Position numbers and translations under genes: made by a program. The notes beneath the pieces were generated by a model. That model did no database searches, had not been told where the DNA came from, and was given only the letters and a program-made list of their open reading frames with translations. This document shows, piece after piece, positions 1 to 13,091 of a DNA stretch of 64,000 nucleotides (position 1 is the stretch's first letter; each line of letters opens with the position of its first letter). The stretch covers positions 12,360,501-12,424,500 of the forward strand of contig AP031356.1 in NCBI GenBank assembly GCA_037833965.1. The letters are read 5' to 3'. The stretch comes from Marchantia polymorpha subsp. ruderalis. Its lineage: Eukaryota > Streptophyta > Marchantiopsida > Marchantiales > Marchantiaceae.

Positions 1-1157
1 GCAGATATCTGAAACGCGGAGGAGAACCTGCGACTTAAATAAAACGGCGCGAGGAATTGACGAACCATCTAAATAAAGTGGATGTGGAGTTTACTTCGTC
101 GAGAGTCTCGCCTCTACTTCAACTTGTAAGAAATTGAAGTAGTAAAAGTAGTTGAAGTCATCAGTAAAGTCGTACTGAACAATTCTTGTGTCTGCCATCA
201 TGCGGGAAGTTGTTCTAATTGAAGAGAAAGAACATTGTTTATCATGCTCTTCGGACTGCACCGCACCATCCAGAGTAAGGTAAAGAATACTAACCTCATT
301 TTCTCCTCTCACGTTGGTCTCTTCAGATCCCTTATTCCCTTAAGAACTAAGTGAACTATCGTATTTTGGCCTTTGAGGCAATCACGCTTGTCCTTCATCG
401 GAACTAGGAGAGTAAAGTTAATAACAATCGGAAGGCATATTCCTGTGCAAAGCCTGCTATGGAGGTCACAAACTGCTCGTATCTAAATTTCCCAAACTTC
501 CTCGAAAAATGCACACAACTTTTTGTTCACATCCGGCTAAATCTAAACATTCCACAGAGACCATCTAAAAGCTTGTAGCTCAAACCTGCAGTCAACAAGA
601 ACGCAACAAAGCTTACTACTGATTCGGACTACTTTGTACATTTAGATGTATTTTGGTGGCTGTACAAAGTTCAGTGTGTGGTCTCGTGAGACTTGTACAG
701 GCATCGCTACCTGTACAAGTTTCCACAAACACGTTGATAAAAAATACAGTGTCCACAGAATCCAGCAGAACCGTAGTACCAGTGAAACATATCCCAACTC
801 AACGCAGACACTAGAAGAACTGGGCTGCATTAAACCATCTCATCAGTTTATTCCATAAAAACTGTGCGTCATTGGAAAAACCCACATAGATCAAAGGTTA
901 GTTGATGCATAGTAATCTCCCTGCCGGAAAAACTCAGAAGAAACCCCACAAAAAACAAGAGACAACAGACCTGGTAACTCTTCAGTTATATCTGCGAGTC
1001 CCCGGTCTCCGATAGCGAAAAGCTCGAGTTCTCTTGTGCCGCAAGGAGTTGTGGTCTACCTTGTCAATGGGGAAAAAAGGTGGGCAGCAACATGGAGACT
1101 ATACTAGATGGGCACTACTCATGAGTCTTGTAATGGTGGCCATACTTGCACGGAAGC
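1..1157. other. Intergenic DNA downstream of PIGB
   Basis: No coding region could be supported; the longest open stretches are about 70 codons and resemble nothing I know. The 3' end of the minus-strand PIGB gene must lie here. The stretch contains two neighbouring inverted repeats built around GTAC cores, listed separately. Confidence 0.5.
631..720. repeat. Two inverted repeats with four GTAC cores
   Basis: The first pair is ACTTTGTACA at 631-640 and TGTACAAAGT at 661-670, a perfect 10-bp inverted repeat with a 20-nt spacer. The second pair is ACTTGTACAGG at 691-701 and CCTGTACAAGT at 710-720, a perfect 11-bp repeat with an 8-nt loop. Each arm contains GTAC, the core recognised by plant SBP-box (SPL/CRR1-type) factors. 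A regulatory role is inference only. Confidence 0.5.
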
Positions 1158-4100
1158 CTACAACAGCACGGTTGAAGATCGCGCATCTCCGCACAATGTG
1201 TACAGCAGAACATTAGCCTGAAGCTCTCGATCTACGGGAAAGTGAGCATGAAAGAATCTCCGCTCCTGTAGCAGAAGCAGTAATGAGCAAAGACGCACAG
1301 CCTCCAACTTTGTCAAATCTAGCAGCAAGAGTCAATATACGTTTCGTCCAAACCGATGTAAGTGACGCTAATTAAAACAAAGATCATGCTTTGACCGAAG
1401 TAGATAACAAGTTAGAACATGAATAATTTTCGGATGACCGTGTGAAAGAATTCACTTACAAGCCTGTACGAGTGTTCCTTCAGGAATGGTAGAATCTTTT
1501 GATCTACAGAATCATAAACGACAATATGGCTCGGCAGTTGAAGATTTTGAACGGAGAACATTGTGCTTAAAAATTCCGTTGGTTGGATCTTGAAGCGGTC
1601 CGCCTCATCGATATAATCGGCCTGATCACTGCAGGAAGACGAGAATCGAGAAGTGTTACACAGTTGATAAGAAACGTATCAGCTAATTGACATGGTTATA
1701 TCCTTTCTCTCATCATCCCTGTCTGGCCTTGGATACGTAAAATCCTTACAGATTGAACTTTCTACACGGGCGATTCTATGTCAAAGAGCAAATCGCATTT
1801 CAATTGTACAGCAGAAATCGATGGTACCTGGGCGAACAGTCAAGAAATCGCATTGATATATTCTTATGAAGAGATGAATAGAAGGGTGTGGAGTGACAAG
1901 GCATGAGGAAAAGGACACTGTCCACTCGATTATGACTCGCCTCCTTCGCAAGGTACTCCATCACTGCCTCTCCCCCTCTCTGCATAAGAAAATTCCATTC
2001 ATGAGCTGCACAATCCAGAATGTAGATACTAGCTCATGTAGCGTGGCTTGTGATTTGATACATTATAATATTCTGGTATCGAAAGATGGGTTTCTAGCTT
2101 CTCAATCGTGAGATGAGTGACTTGAAGATAGACACATTGCAATCATCCTGCGGACTCATTTATTACTATGTGGAAGGCCTAACAGGTAAAAAACCCGAAA
2201 CAATATGAGATTTTAGTTTACCGTTGTGTTACCTGATGAATCACAGACGTATATAGAGCAGCTGGCATGTTCGTAGAGAAAACAAACATCAAGATCCACC
2301 AGAATTTAGTTGCTGTCTGAAAATTGGCACTCGCTGCCTGCTTCCTGGAGACTCCAGCCTCACTTGATGACGAAGAATCGAAAGAGTCCTCGGCTACAGG
2401 ATCATTTTCTTCAGGTTTTGTACGCCGATCTTCGAGAGAATGAAGGGCGTAGCCAGCAAACATCATCGCCAACGGGAGGACCGGAAGTACAAACCTGGCA
2501 CATTTTTTTAAATAATTATGCTCTTCGCTACTGCATAACTATAATCATCTATTACATCTGCTTGCATCATTTTACAGACAAGCAGAGATTGATAAAGTCG
2601 TCTGCTGAAGCTGAAAGGGTTTTTTTCTCAAAGCGAGCAACAGTTACCTCGTCTTGAAAGTTGAGATTCATGTAGACAATTAAAAGAAGATGAGAAGACA
2701 TAATATGGGAAGCAGACGATTATCTAATAAGCTCAGATTTAAGCGTGAAAAACAAAATCATTTGACATTTCGACCCTAAACTGGACAACACCCCCGACTT
2801 TCAGAGCATACCTGAACTCCTTGTGGCCGAGAAGACTGTATACACCAAGAACCCAACCTATTAGGCCGGCATAATACCATCTTTTTGATATCCAGATCCC
2901 ATAGACGGTAAGAGGAAGGAACGAGAATACCATGACAGGAAATCCTTGTGAAAAGTACCAATGCCACGGGTGAGTGCCGTAAAAGTCTCCTCCAGATGAC
3001 AGAAAGTTAAATTTCAGGAAGTTGAGAGGAACAAGAGTCCAATATCCATACATCCAGCGATCGATCAGGGCAGTAAGTGTAAGGGAGACCAGTCTGCAAT
3101 TCAAAACAACTTTAGTAACATACCAACATCTCCTGGTTAGTGTATCAACAACAAGGTTCCGTACGAAGACAGAAGCACCGATACTATAATGTTTCAATGC
3201 AACAGCGATTTGCAAGGTTTTCTTTATTGAAAGCAAACACTACAATAGGTCATCTTGATCAAGTTGTTCTACGCTCTCAACAATCTCCAAGCAATAAGTG
3301 CTCACATCGCAACTCATTAGTTCAAGATTTCAGATCGAGGTATAAGACAGCTCTAACCGTAAAAGTAACTAGATTATCCACATACACTATGTTCTTCCCT
3401 ACAAAACTCAACTTCAATCCAAATCAGAACCGTACCCTATTGGAAGGACCTCGGCCAGAAGAAACCGAAACTTGCTGGGAGTCTGGAACAAATGTACAAC
3501 TCCAACGTACAACCAGATCACTGCATTTGTGGGTCTCAAAGCACAAGAGAACGCTGCTATCATGAGAGCTAGCTGTCGAGAAGAAACCCATCTGCTACAA
3601 TATCGGAGCTTCAAATCCTTCCCTTTTGGCCAGTAAAAGAGTGCAGCTATGGTGAGCGTAGTCTCTAGGCTGTTCGACAAAGTCCTCGTCATACAGAAGA
3701 ACGTGAACCAGTTGATCATTTGGGCAAAGAGCTGTATCACAGATTAAAGAAACCAGAACTCGATAAAGGAAAATAATTAGGAAAACGGGTAAAATGTCAA
3801 ATTCATTTTCCTTCAGGCTCTGGTGTTTGCATCTGTGCAGCATTTGCATCTGGTATTTTTGAACATCAATCTTTTTATCCACAAGGGCTTTTTCAAAGAA
3901 GTAATGACAGCAACGGCGAGCTCAAGTTCAGCAGAGTTAAAATAGTTAAGGATACAGCCCAGAAAGCTGAACGAGAACCAAAGATTCGAGTGGTGAGCTT
4001 GAACAGGTACACATCGCAAGCAGCTGCGAACACAGCTTGAAGCAGCCGAGGAGATCTTGCCTGTGAGATCTCCGATGTTGTAAGTCCCAATTTCCGAAAT

Positions 4101-4897
4101 AACAATTTCATATATCCAAAACCGCACACTGTGACTTCTTCAGTTCAAACAGTTTCTAAATTGGATTAAGTATGAAAGCCCAATAAATCGTGAGGGGTCA
4201 TCAATGCTTACAACCTTGAAAATGATAATTGAGATCAAGAACAGAAATCAAAATCGGCATATTATAAGCTTGGACTGAAACAAAAATGCAATTCATGCAC
4301 AAAACTGCATACCATAAACCATGGCGTGTCGAGGCCTGTGATTGCCAAAACTTTGTACAAAGCTGCGAAGATCAACGGATGGACATAACTTCGAATTCCT
4401 CTGTCCCATTCCCAAGTTAAGTGCCCATACCTTCACGCCATACCCCAGCAGCTTCAGTCCGATGCAATCGGCAAAGCAAGGCTAAATTTATGGAGGAATC
4501 TTGATGCTCGCACGCAAATGTGTACGAGCAATGAATCTCATGACGATGAATTCGAAAGAAACAAAAACCTAATCAAATCGAAACGATCAAATCACATCAT
4601 CGATCTACGCTGGAAGCAGCGGATCCATTACCCGAAAACCATCCGATGTGCAACCTCAAGACTCTGCCAGTGCTCGTCGGGGTTGAAATACGTTCGCACC
4701 AACATCGCATTCAACAGACGAGCTAGCAAACACACTTTCCACACCCATCTCTCATCAGATAGAATTCTGTCGACATATTCCCTTCTGATATCCTCATCAG
4801 GCACGATCCTTCTGCCGAGATCAGACTCTGAGTCTCCGATTTGAGGCTCAGGTTGACTAAGCCTTCTTCTTCTCCTCCTTCTTAGAATTTCCATCAT
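1158..4897 (-). CDS. GPI mannosyltransferase 3 (PIG-B/GPI10), nine exons
   Basis: Dolichol-P-mannose-dependent alpha-1,2-mannosyltransferase of family GT22, which adds the third mannose to the GPI anchor precursor in the ER lumen. Exons in transcription order: 4897-4632, 4430-4313, 4060-3956, 3731-3436, 3093-2812, 2494-2233, 1979-1828, 1628-1460, 1265-1158. All junctions are GT-AG and keep frame, giving 585 residues, close to the usual 550. The conserved acidic luminal-loop motif FNPDEHWQSLE lies at residues 71-81. Further family blocks read GHLTWEWDRGIRSY, NFLKFNFLSSGGDFYGTH and GHKEFRFVLPVLPLA, and the C-terminal part has SLPSHIV-like and FFHAHFPVD segments. The middle is hydrophobic and multi-pass. 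An in-frame ATG at 5029 would add 44 residues; I prefer 4897 because it opens directly onto the Arg-rich cytosolic N-terminus (seven consecutive Arg) typical of the family. No disabling change was seen. Confidence 0.93.
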
Positions 4898-6450
4898 TGA
4901 GACGATTACGCGCTTGGAGATCGGACTGAAGAAAACATCTACAAGCACGCCGTAGGACCAGCTTTGACGTATGATAGAGTTCCGATGAGTTGGTGAAACT
5001 TTGTACTCGTAAGACTCTTGGTCATCCACTGCACCCTGATCATCTATCCCCGGGACAAACTCGTGAAACGCACCAGTGGAACAGACGCCGATGAGTCTGT
5101 GGCGTGCGACGACCTTGTTTTGAATGTTTCAGGTGCTTACGTTGGTCTTTTGACTTCTTGTCCCGCAATCATCCAATGCGCAGACCTCTTTGAAATGGGG
5201 CTAATTAAGTCCAGGCACCAGAGGTGGCAGATATTCGTAGGGTTCACTGATCACGATTCGCACCCGATGTGTGGAACTGTCGTTTAACCACAACAGTCTC
5301 GGCTTTTGGAACGGTTTTTCCTTCTTTAGGCTGTGCGGTCTTTAGGAGTGAGCCTTCATGCGGTGAAAACAATCACAAACTCCCTGTCGTTTCGTCCCTG
5401 TCGTTTACTCAATATGGACTTGGACTCCTTGGTACACAGTTACTCTCACTAACCATGGCGACCACACCACATTGAATTGAGATGTCAAAACTTCCGTCCC
5501 GCTAATCAACAAAATGCGTTTCAGAGGATACACTAGCAGTCGGACAGCGCCGCACCATTCCCAAGTCTTAAAAGTGACAGCTGCCCACAGTTCACAAAAC
5601 CGGAAATTCCGTCCACGACAAACCCCATTACATACATTGGCGATACCACAAGTGACTAAGCTTTTCCTGCGAGGTAAAATGTACACATAGGGACTGCATA
5701 CACTTCGTTGCGAGTGAATATTTTGCACTTTTGATTCATGTATTTCTGCAAGTGTTCCAAGAACGAAATAAATTCTGACAGATATTTTGAGCTTCCGGGG
5801 CTGGAAAAATCATTCACAATGCTCGAAGCGAGTGGGCTCGTGAAACTTTACAAAGCTTAGGCTTTGCCCCTGAAATCCAATCTCCATTAAAATGCACTGG
5901 AAGCTCATCCCTGCTATACCAAACAATATTCTGTAACCCGACATGATAATCTACTGAAGCCATGATCACCTAGTGAAGCCAAGGTCTTTAAACTGTTCGC
6001 AAATATCTGGTGCTTCAAGGCAGTAGTAATCTTGCGAGATCACGAGCTTCCGTCTTCTTCTTTAGTCCCTTCCTCCTCTGATGGTCCACAAATTCCAATA
6101 CTGTCAAAGTAGCTCACCCACGTGAAACCATTGTATGCACAGACCCTCTGTCTCTCCGGTTTCCATCATTGATCCTGGTCTTGTTCCAGACACTACTCCA
6201 TTGCAAAAATCATACACGGTTCCGATACAAGCCCCCTGCAACCTTTCTTTGATTGACCGACTGCCAGATCATTACCATATACTACAATGATCAGACAAGA
6301 ATACTATACAAAATTCGGCACGACACTATCCATCGGGAGTCGACACCGGACAGGCGTGCCCGTGCAAGCGAAAGCTGATACCGAGAGAGAACCAAAAAAA
6401 AATCTCTCCACCATGTCAACGATCCCTTTCTGTTCTTTGATGCAGAGACA
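4898..6450. other. Intergenic DNA between PIGB and TAF9
   Basis: This holds the PIGB promoter and 5' UTR and the 3' end of TAF9, both genes reading leftward. No open frame over about 110 codons and no recognisable protein, RNA gene or repeat was found. Confidence 0.5.
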
Positions 6451-6803
6451 TTAACTCCTTGGCCGCTTTGCACCAATGGAAAATGAAACTTTTCGACCAT
6501 CTTGGTCAGACTTTTGAATATGAGTTGGCTGAGAACCGGTCATTTCCTTATCCGAGTCGGGCTTGCTCCCCTCTTCGTCGTCTACGTCCATATCGTCATC
6601 CATAAAGGGGAAGGATCGCGTCGGAATGTCCAGCTGATAAGTGGGGGCAATCAGAACATCTTGCTCTGGTGGCAGCGCCACTCCAGGTCCACCAATAATC
6701 TTTGGTAACGGCGTGCTGTTCCGCAGTTTGGCCAACTCCAACAAAGTCTGCAAAAATTCACCGCTTCAATTTGAGGAATTCATTCATGACTGTTTGATAT
6801 TGG

Positions 6804-6890
<87 letters not shown>

Positions 6891-7149
6891 CGCGCGAGGG
6901 TGGCTGCGTGAAAGAAAAGTTGACACGCGACTGAATGGCAAGCTTAACATCCTCGCAATCGATGGCCTGTTTGCCCGCATGCTCGGAGTACATCTGAGCG
7001 TCTCCCAGAACGTCGACGACATATCTATACCACAAGTCCATAAACTGATTTACCACTCGCGGCTCATATTTCTGAACGCCCATCAGGCCCAAAATCGATT
7101 TCACGTGCTTCGCATCCTTGGGCTCTTCTTCCTCCACAGTTGTACTCAT
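6451..7149 (-). CDS. TFIID subunit 9 (TAF9), two exons
   Basis: Histone-fold subunit shared by TFIID and SAGA; it pairs with TAF6 in core promoter recognition in the nucleus. Exon 1 is 7149-6889 (87 codons) and exon 2 is 6747-6451, giving 185 residues, about the length of plant TAF9. The N-terminal histone fold (residues about 8-75) contains PRDAK-like [10 protein letters not shown], the [17 protein letters not shown] helix, [11 protein letters not shown] and the [12 protein letters not shown] segment. The plant-conserved extension [11 protein letters not shown] continues across the intron into [15 protein letters not shown] and a C-terminal acidic tail. The exon 1 donor is GAG|GTCTCTCT, so the intron begins inside a long CT tract. 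Exon 2 follows a TTTTTGCAG acceptor. No damage is visible. Confidence 0.95.
6806..6887. repeat. (GA)n microsatellite, about 41 units, in the TAF9 intron
   Basis: Uninterrupted GA dinucleotides on the plus strand (CT on the TAF9 sense strand) fill about 82 of the 141 bases of the single TAF9 intron and begin at the splice donor itself. Translation in any frame gives spurious Ser-Leu or Arg-Glu runs. Confidence 0.97.
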
Positions 7150-10100
7150 CGCGGCCCCCCTCCTCCTCCTCTGTATCCGGCCGCAACCTGAATATCACTC
7201 AGAAAAATCTTCCTCACAGAAGTACCACCAAGACCGATAAACCCCCACACCACCGCTACCCTAGACTGGCTCGGGCGAGCGGCACTGCGGTATATCGAAG
7301 CGGAGCCAGAACTTTCGGAAACGTTTTCCACCGCACGAACATTTCCAAGACAGTCGACCTGAAACAATCCAACCGCAGAGCCCAGCGCAGGAACACCTCG
7401 AAAAACAAACACATCGAGGACGCCCACTGCCACACTGCACACGAGACCGATGGCTCACTTCTCCTCCCCAAAATCGGCCACTCGATCGATCGTTCGCACT
7501 CGACCTTCGCTTCTGCTCGCGCACCCGAACCTCTCTCTTCGTCTTCGTCTTCCTCTCGACGCTCAGCCCGCGCTCCCTCCCGGACGCCCTTCCTAGCTCC
7601 TCCTCGTCTCGCTGGCCTCGCCTCCCGGCCCTCTCACCAGACTCCGCCTATATAGAGCCAGCATTCTCCTACCCTTGCAGGGCCCGCTCCCACCCTTCGC
7701 AAATCAAGGGAGAAAGCCAGGGAGGGAGCCCTCCGGTGGGACAGCACGGTACAGTACCTGGATCCGAGGAATCTAGCGGAGTTCCCCGACCCAGAAGCTC
7801 ACCTGATCCAGTCCCGTCCCGCGGCCGTCGCGTCATTTCGGGACAGTAGCGATCCTTGCTCCTTGCCCTTATCTGCCTCTAGGCGTGTTTATCCTTAAGG
7901 AAACCGCTCGAAGGTCCCCATCCGACCCTACCCTACCCTACACATGTCCACGCTGGCGCTGTCCGAATAAGTCTGCGGTTGGCCTGCGGTTCGAGGACTT
8001 TTGCAGTCCATCGGCCAAGCCAACCGTCAGTCTGAGACATAAGAAAGACAGAAGTTGGTAATGCCTTCCCTTCCGTTCCAGCATTATTTTGGTCTTGTAT
8101 ACAACTTTATAGTGGAGGCGGGCTGTGCTTTATACCTTAGGGACCTTGCTTGACATAGGGAGGTGGCCCATACAGTGAGGAGATTCCAACATGGGATTCG
8201 GTTACGTCGCTCAGGACTTATCCTCGGACTATGCTGCAGAGGAAATTTTTTAGCAAATGTAGTTGACATTTGATATGATTGAAATAGTGTAATAGCGTGA
8301 TATCTTGGGGTATGCTAGGGTATCAAAGTAGGTATCGAAGTTGCACCAGCCCGTCACACTGAAAAATAAATATATTTCTTATTTATTTACTCATTTATTT
8401 ATCATATTTATATTTCACAACTTATGAATCCGCTTATGAAGCATGGTAACCTTAGAGTTCTCTGATAAGAAAACAAGGAGTACATATATTCTCTGTATAA
8501 ATTGTATGTCTTGCAAAACCCCAAATCTATCTCTTTGTGATTTATCCAAAATTGTATGTAAGCATTTTGAAGATTGTTTTTAAATATATCAAATGTTGCA
8601 TAGGCTTTGAGATGCAATATCCCATGTTTAGCGAGTCATCTTCTTTGAATGCTAATTAGTTTTTTGGGACGGAGAACACTTGAAACGTTACATTTCTTGC
8701 TATTGGGAATGGCATCAAAGATGACATGTGGAATATACAGAATAAAATGTGTTTCAAGCTGCTCAGTTCCCTCAAAATTTGAAGTAGTCACAAATTCATC
8801 ATTTTATGTAGGCTAGGCTATTATTCTAATTAAAGACTATGGAAAATACGGGGTACGGGGGTACTGTTGAGTATATTGTATTTTGTAAGTCCTACACATA
8901 ATTTGAGGGTCGAGTGACAACTAACAGAATCTCTTAACACTTGGATGTGAAAAAATTTCTTATTCTCGTTTTGAATTTTAAAGGGATTTAATACAACGGT
9001 TTTTATATACATTCGTAGCAGAGTAAGCAGTGGCTTGTCAACTATGAGACAATATAACACTTAATCTGCAATATTGTACAGCTTTTTTTTGAGTCACCTA
9101 TATAAATTGCTGCTAATGAACACTTGCTAGTGCCGTCTAAAGTAAATTCTAGTTACTGTATCTTCTTTGGAGAATCATATAGACCTGGAAACCATGTAGT
9201 TGAAATATGTAAAATGGGGATAGTATACAGTCCTCCACCCCACCCCCCCTACCCCTTCCTTTCTTCCCTCTAAGAGTTTATGGATCTTCTCATATTTCCT
9301 GCTCTCTTACTCGGTCGCCTTTCTCTCGAAGATAATTCTTCGCGGAAAATATTTTTTGAAATATTGAAATACAGCCTTTGTTGCAAGAAATTCGATCGAA
9401 AATCACGAATGCGTAGGTCTGCGATGAAATCTCTTGCGCATAAACTTCTTTAATTTTGTCCGGCATGATCGTGGGGAGGGATGGTCGAGTACTGACGAAG
9501 TGGACACGAAGGAAGGACTTGTGGCTTCCACAGGACGGAAGTCGCAGCCAGCTGCTCGCTTGCGGCACCTTCCCGCTCGACGGGCCGTAAGCTTGACAGT
9601 TGTGTAGCAAGACAAAAAAGACAATCCTCTGCAGCCGCTCGATCCCAATCTGGACGGTTCATCTGACACTTGTTCTGCGTTCGTCCAGCTTCTTGGAACC
9701 AGGAATACACGCGTCGAGGATCTGTAGTAGACAAGGCTGTCCTGCCCAGGGCCCAAGCTTCTTAGGAAAACGGCTTCTCTGCGAGGTATATCCGTGTGGG
9801 AGAGAAGAAATATACGTGTCGTCTAAACATTTCTTTTGTGGGAGATTAGAGTCTTCGGGGCTGAAACCGAGCTTCTGGCTGTGGGTGACGGATGACGATG
9901 AGCCAATTAGCTGGAGTCTGTCCCCAATAAAGAAATTTCCATCACCTTTCTTGCGATACCTCATGCAGCACTGACATTGAGAATGCATTTCTGATTTTCC
10001 TGAAGCACATTTCGAAAAATTACACGCAAATGTGTCTAAAACACTTGTATTTCAAATTCCACATGTGCGTGCAGAGTAACAGTGATGGATAGAAGTACGC

Positions 10101-11300
10101 AAAGTCTTTTGCCAATTTCCGACACCTAGATGTCCTTATAATGTTACTTATTATTGTTATTTATTACATGTATATGTCCTGTACTTTACATTACATCTAT
10201 CATATAGTAAGACGTAACTTACATTTCTATGTTAGTACTAAACTATGATCTTGGAAATTAATTTAAAACTTTTCTTGATTTTGACGTTGTAATGAACACT
10301 TCTTGATAATTTTAAGCACAATTTTTATCTTATTTTTTATATTGACGTGGTATTTTTTTTCAGTAGTTTTCATGGTACATAAACCCAAGTTGTTGATCAA
10401 AATATAAATTTTTACAACAATATTTTTAGCAACAAAGATATATCAGTGGATATTTCATTTTCAGATTTTATTTAGAAAAAAAGTTTCTTGGAAAGTGAAT
10501 TAAATGATTGATATCATGATTAATGCATAATTCTTTGAGATTTCTGAAATTTGATTTCTGAAATTTTGTTTGACAAGCATGATGATGTGATTTTCAGTGA
10601 TTTTTAGTCATATTTTAAACAATCATGATAACTCCGAGGTTCAAAATTATGTGAACATTCTTGTTATGCATGTTGCTTTAATCACATTGTAGAGCTCCTA
10701 CAAATCTGATTATTGGAATTTTATTTTTTAGAAAAGGAAATTCATTTGTATGTTTTGATGACAATGTCGATGCTAGATTAACAAGAAAATTCGTTGGCTT
10801 TAATGTGTTATGTGATAGTTAACCTAATTAGAATCTTGTTATTATTATTAAAAGATTATAAAAAATCAAATTTAAAATATAGTTCTTATCACAACAAATT
10901 TGTATTATATTCATTGAATATAATAAGACTTTATGTTGAAAATATCTAACCAGTTTATGTCTCAGTTATAATAATATTATATGGATTTGCCTCATGAAAG
11001 TCAAAGCATTATAAATCAAATAAATTCATGATTATATGTATTTATTTAAAAGAGAAAGTAGACAAGTTTAAAACATAATAATTCATGAATGACATGATTT
11101 ATTTTAAAAAAATTCATTTCAAAAAAAAATTCAAGATATTTTTTTTATCATCATAATATATATTTAACTTGTATATATATTTAATGAAAAAATAATTCTT
11201 TATATATATCTCTTCTTTTGTTACATCTATGTTGATAATATTTTTTTAATTTTACTTTTTAAATGTTAAAAAAACAATTACATTGCTTTGTCCATCAAAT
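7150..11300. other. TAF9 upstream region and AT-rich intergenic DNA
   Basis: From 7150 to about 8000 the DNA is GC-rich with few stops, fitting a 5' UTR and promoter. From 8050 onward it becomes strongly AT-rich with low-complexity runs such as TTATTTATTTA near 8375-8410. A moderately GC-rich patch at 9290-9990 has overlapping open frames of 90-124 codons on both strands, but none resembles a known protein. Nothing else could be supported up to the first LTR fragment. Confidence 0.5.
7648..7655 (-). promoter_or_regulatory. Candidate TATA box of TAF9
   Basis: The palindromic CTATATAG lies about 500 bp upstream of the TAF9 start codon in otherwise GC-rich DNA. If used, it would give a 5' leader of roughly 470 nt. 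It is the only clear TATA-like element in this stretch, but its direction cannot be told from the sequence. Confidence 0.35.
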
Positions 11301-11487
11301 TGTTGAGGTTAACTCAAGTTAAGGAGTAAACTTAGGTGCTAACTATTTATAACTAGTACGGTTGTCTGGACTAGGAATAAATACCTCGGGGTTCGCCTTG
11401 TACATGGAGTCTTTCTTACAAGACCTGGAGTAAAGTTATGGGTGGACGTAACACTCTTCTTGAGGGTGAACCACACCGCGAGCCACA
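11301..11487 (+). repeat. Truncated solo LTR related to the 13-17.6 kb element
   Basis: It begins TGTTGAGGTTAACTCAAG and follows the downstream LTRs through GGAGTAA, TATTTATA, GACGGT-like, AATAAATACCTCGG, CTTGTAC, AGTAAAG and GGGTGAACCACA. The 3' part of the LTR and its TACA end cannot be recognised, and no internal sequence follows, so it is a decayed relic. Confidence 0.75.
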
Positions 11488-11654
11488 CTACTTCCCAGTC
11501 ACGACTAATCTCAAAAACAAGTGGAAATCTCATCATTGCACATTATCTTTATAATTTGAATTATTTAAAATGTTATTGATTTCTTTACAAGTATAAAGTT
11601 AGATATTTTACAAAATTTTAATGATATTAACATTTATATATTAAATAATATAAT

Positions 11655-11971
11655 TGTAAGGCCCAACAATCAATCAGTACACACGACATTCACAACACCG
11701 AGATAATGTGGTTCATCTTTAAGAGGTTACATCCACGGGCAAAAATAAAATTTTCACTAAAGCACAAGTGTATACACAACATTCAAGCTAAACTACCCTA
11801 CTCCTTGATCACTCTCAAAGTGCAAAATTGAACTATGCGTAGTGAATGGTTCCTTCATTCTTCTATACAAGAAGAAATAAAGTGCACATCTTATTTAACC
11901 TAACCATATTTAACTTCCCTAACCATGGTTATAGCTAACTTGAGTTAATCCAAGATAGAATTAACCTAACA
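11655..11971 (-). repeat. Solo LTR of a second Copia-like family
   Basis: Read on the minus strand it starts TGTTAGGTTAA and ends CTTACA, giving TG...CA ends over 317 bp. Its 3' part contains GTGGATGTAACC followed by GATGAACCACATTA, matching the layout of the neighbouring LTR family at lower identity. Flanking 5-mers ATAAT and TAAAT are not an exact duplication. No internal domain adjoins it. Confidence 0.6.
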
Positions 11972-13091
11972 TAAATTTTGTACAAATAGATTCTACTAAA
12001 AGAAATTGATAATAATAAAAATTCATTCAAAAAATATTGTATAACATTTTTTGATCCCACTTAGTGTTAGATTGATATAGTATACATTTTATAAATTTTT
12101 ATATAAACAAATATATGATTATAACATCACTGTATACAATTTCTCCTATATTGAAATAATTTTTTAATAAATTTTACAAGAAACAAATGTACTATCTAAA
12201 TTGGATTTTTAATCAAATTTTCAATTAGAATTTTCATAATTTATTATTATTAATTTTAAGTACTCATTCCAACTATAATTTATTTTTTGCAATACTAGTC
12301 TAGCCATTCAATATCACGCCTAGCACTGGACATTTCAAATGAATTTTAGCAATGATTTTGTAAATCTAGACATAATAAAATTAGACCAAAATTGAATGAA
12401 TTGATATAAAAATTACAAATTATGAAATTGTACACAAGATGATACCTTTAAGATCTAAGCTCTCACATTCTGTTTGTTGTTACTACCATTTATTATTGTA
12501 ATGATAAAATGTTTATCTACCCATCATTCATGCCTCTTAAAATTTGGCATTTTATTTTTAGACGTCAAAATTGCCAAAATTAGGACCAAGTCACACAACC
12601 AGCAATGATGTTAACCTCTCAACGGTCATTGACAAACCAACTCTACCCTTTACCACACGGGAGGAGCGGCAGTTTAGGATATTTTAGCTCGCAGTAAAAT
12701 CAATTGCTACAAAGTACCAAGTACGGGGTTGATCGAATCCACATGTATTTTTTTGCCTTCACATCTTACTCTATCAGGAACTCCTTCCCATTGCATTGCA
12801 ATTCAAAAGATACCGCTGACCATGGATTCACAGGAAACTCGGTTTCATGACGGTGGTGTGCATGCGAAGCACACATTCACTACCAATCCTACTTCTATGT
12901 ATCGGAATTCTGTCCGCAGTGGAGTACCAATCCACCAGCATCATTTTTTGAAGGTTTTGCAAGCTAGGATGTTCAAATGTACTTTCTCTTTCCACAATCC
13001 TTTGTGAATTTCCGATTAGCTGAGCAAGTTCTGATTGAAGAACCCAGGTTGTTCCAGCCTTCTATGGTGGGCTCATAAACGTCAAGACCTC
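11972..13091. other. AT-rich DNA between LTR fragments
   Basis: Mostly AT-rich and without coding signal. The one open frame of note, 92 codons from 12729 on the plus strand, resembles no known protein. It probably consists of decayed transposon and intergenic sequence. Confidence 0.4.

Noticed and set aside
4898..5029. N-terminal extension of PIGB from the ATG at 5029
   Set aside because: In frame and open, but the 44 extra residues are unlike family N-termini; the ATG at 4897 opens directly onto the expected basic N-terminus. It cannot be fully excluded.
6780..7022. Ser-Leu and Arg-Glu repeat proteins across the TAF9 intron
   Set aside because: These are translations of the (GA)n microsatellite and include intron sequence.
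7924..7941. CCCTA repeats as interstitial telomere
   Set aside because: Only three CCCTA units, and the unit is not the plant telomere repeat CCCTAAA.
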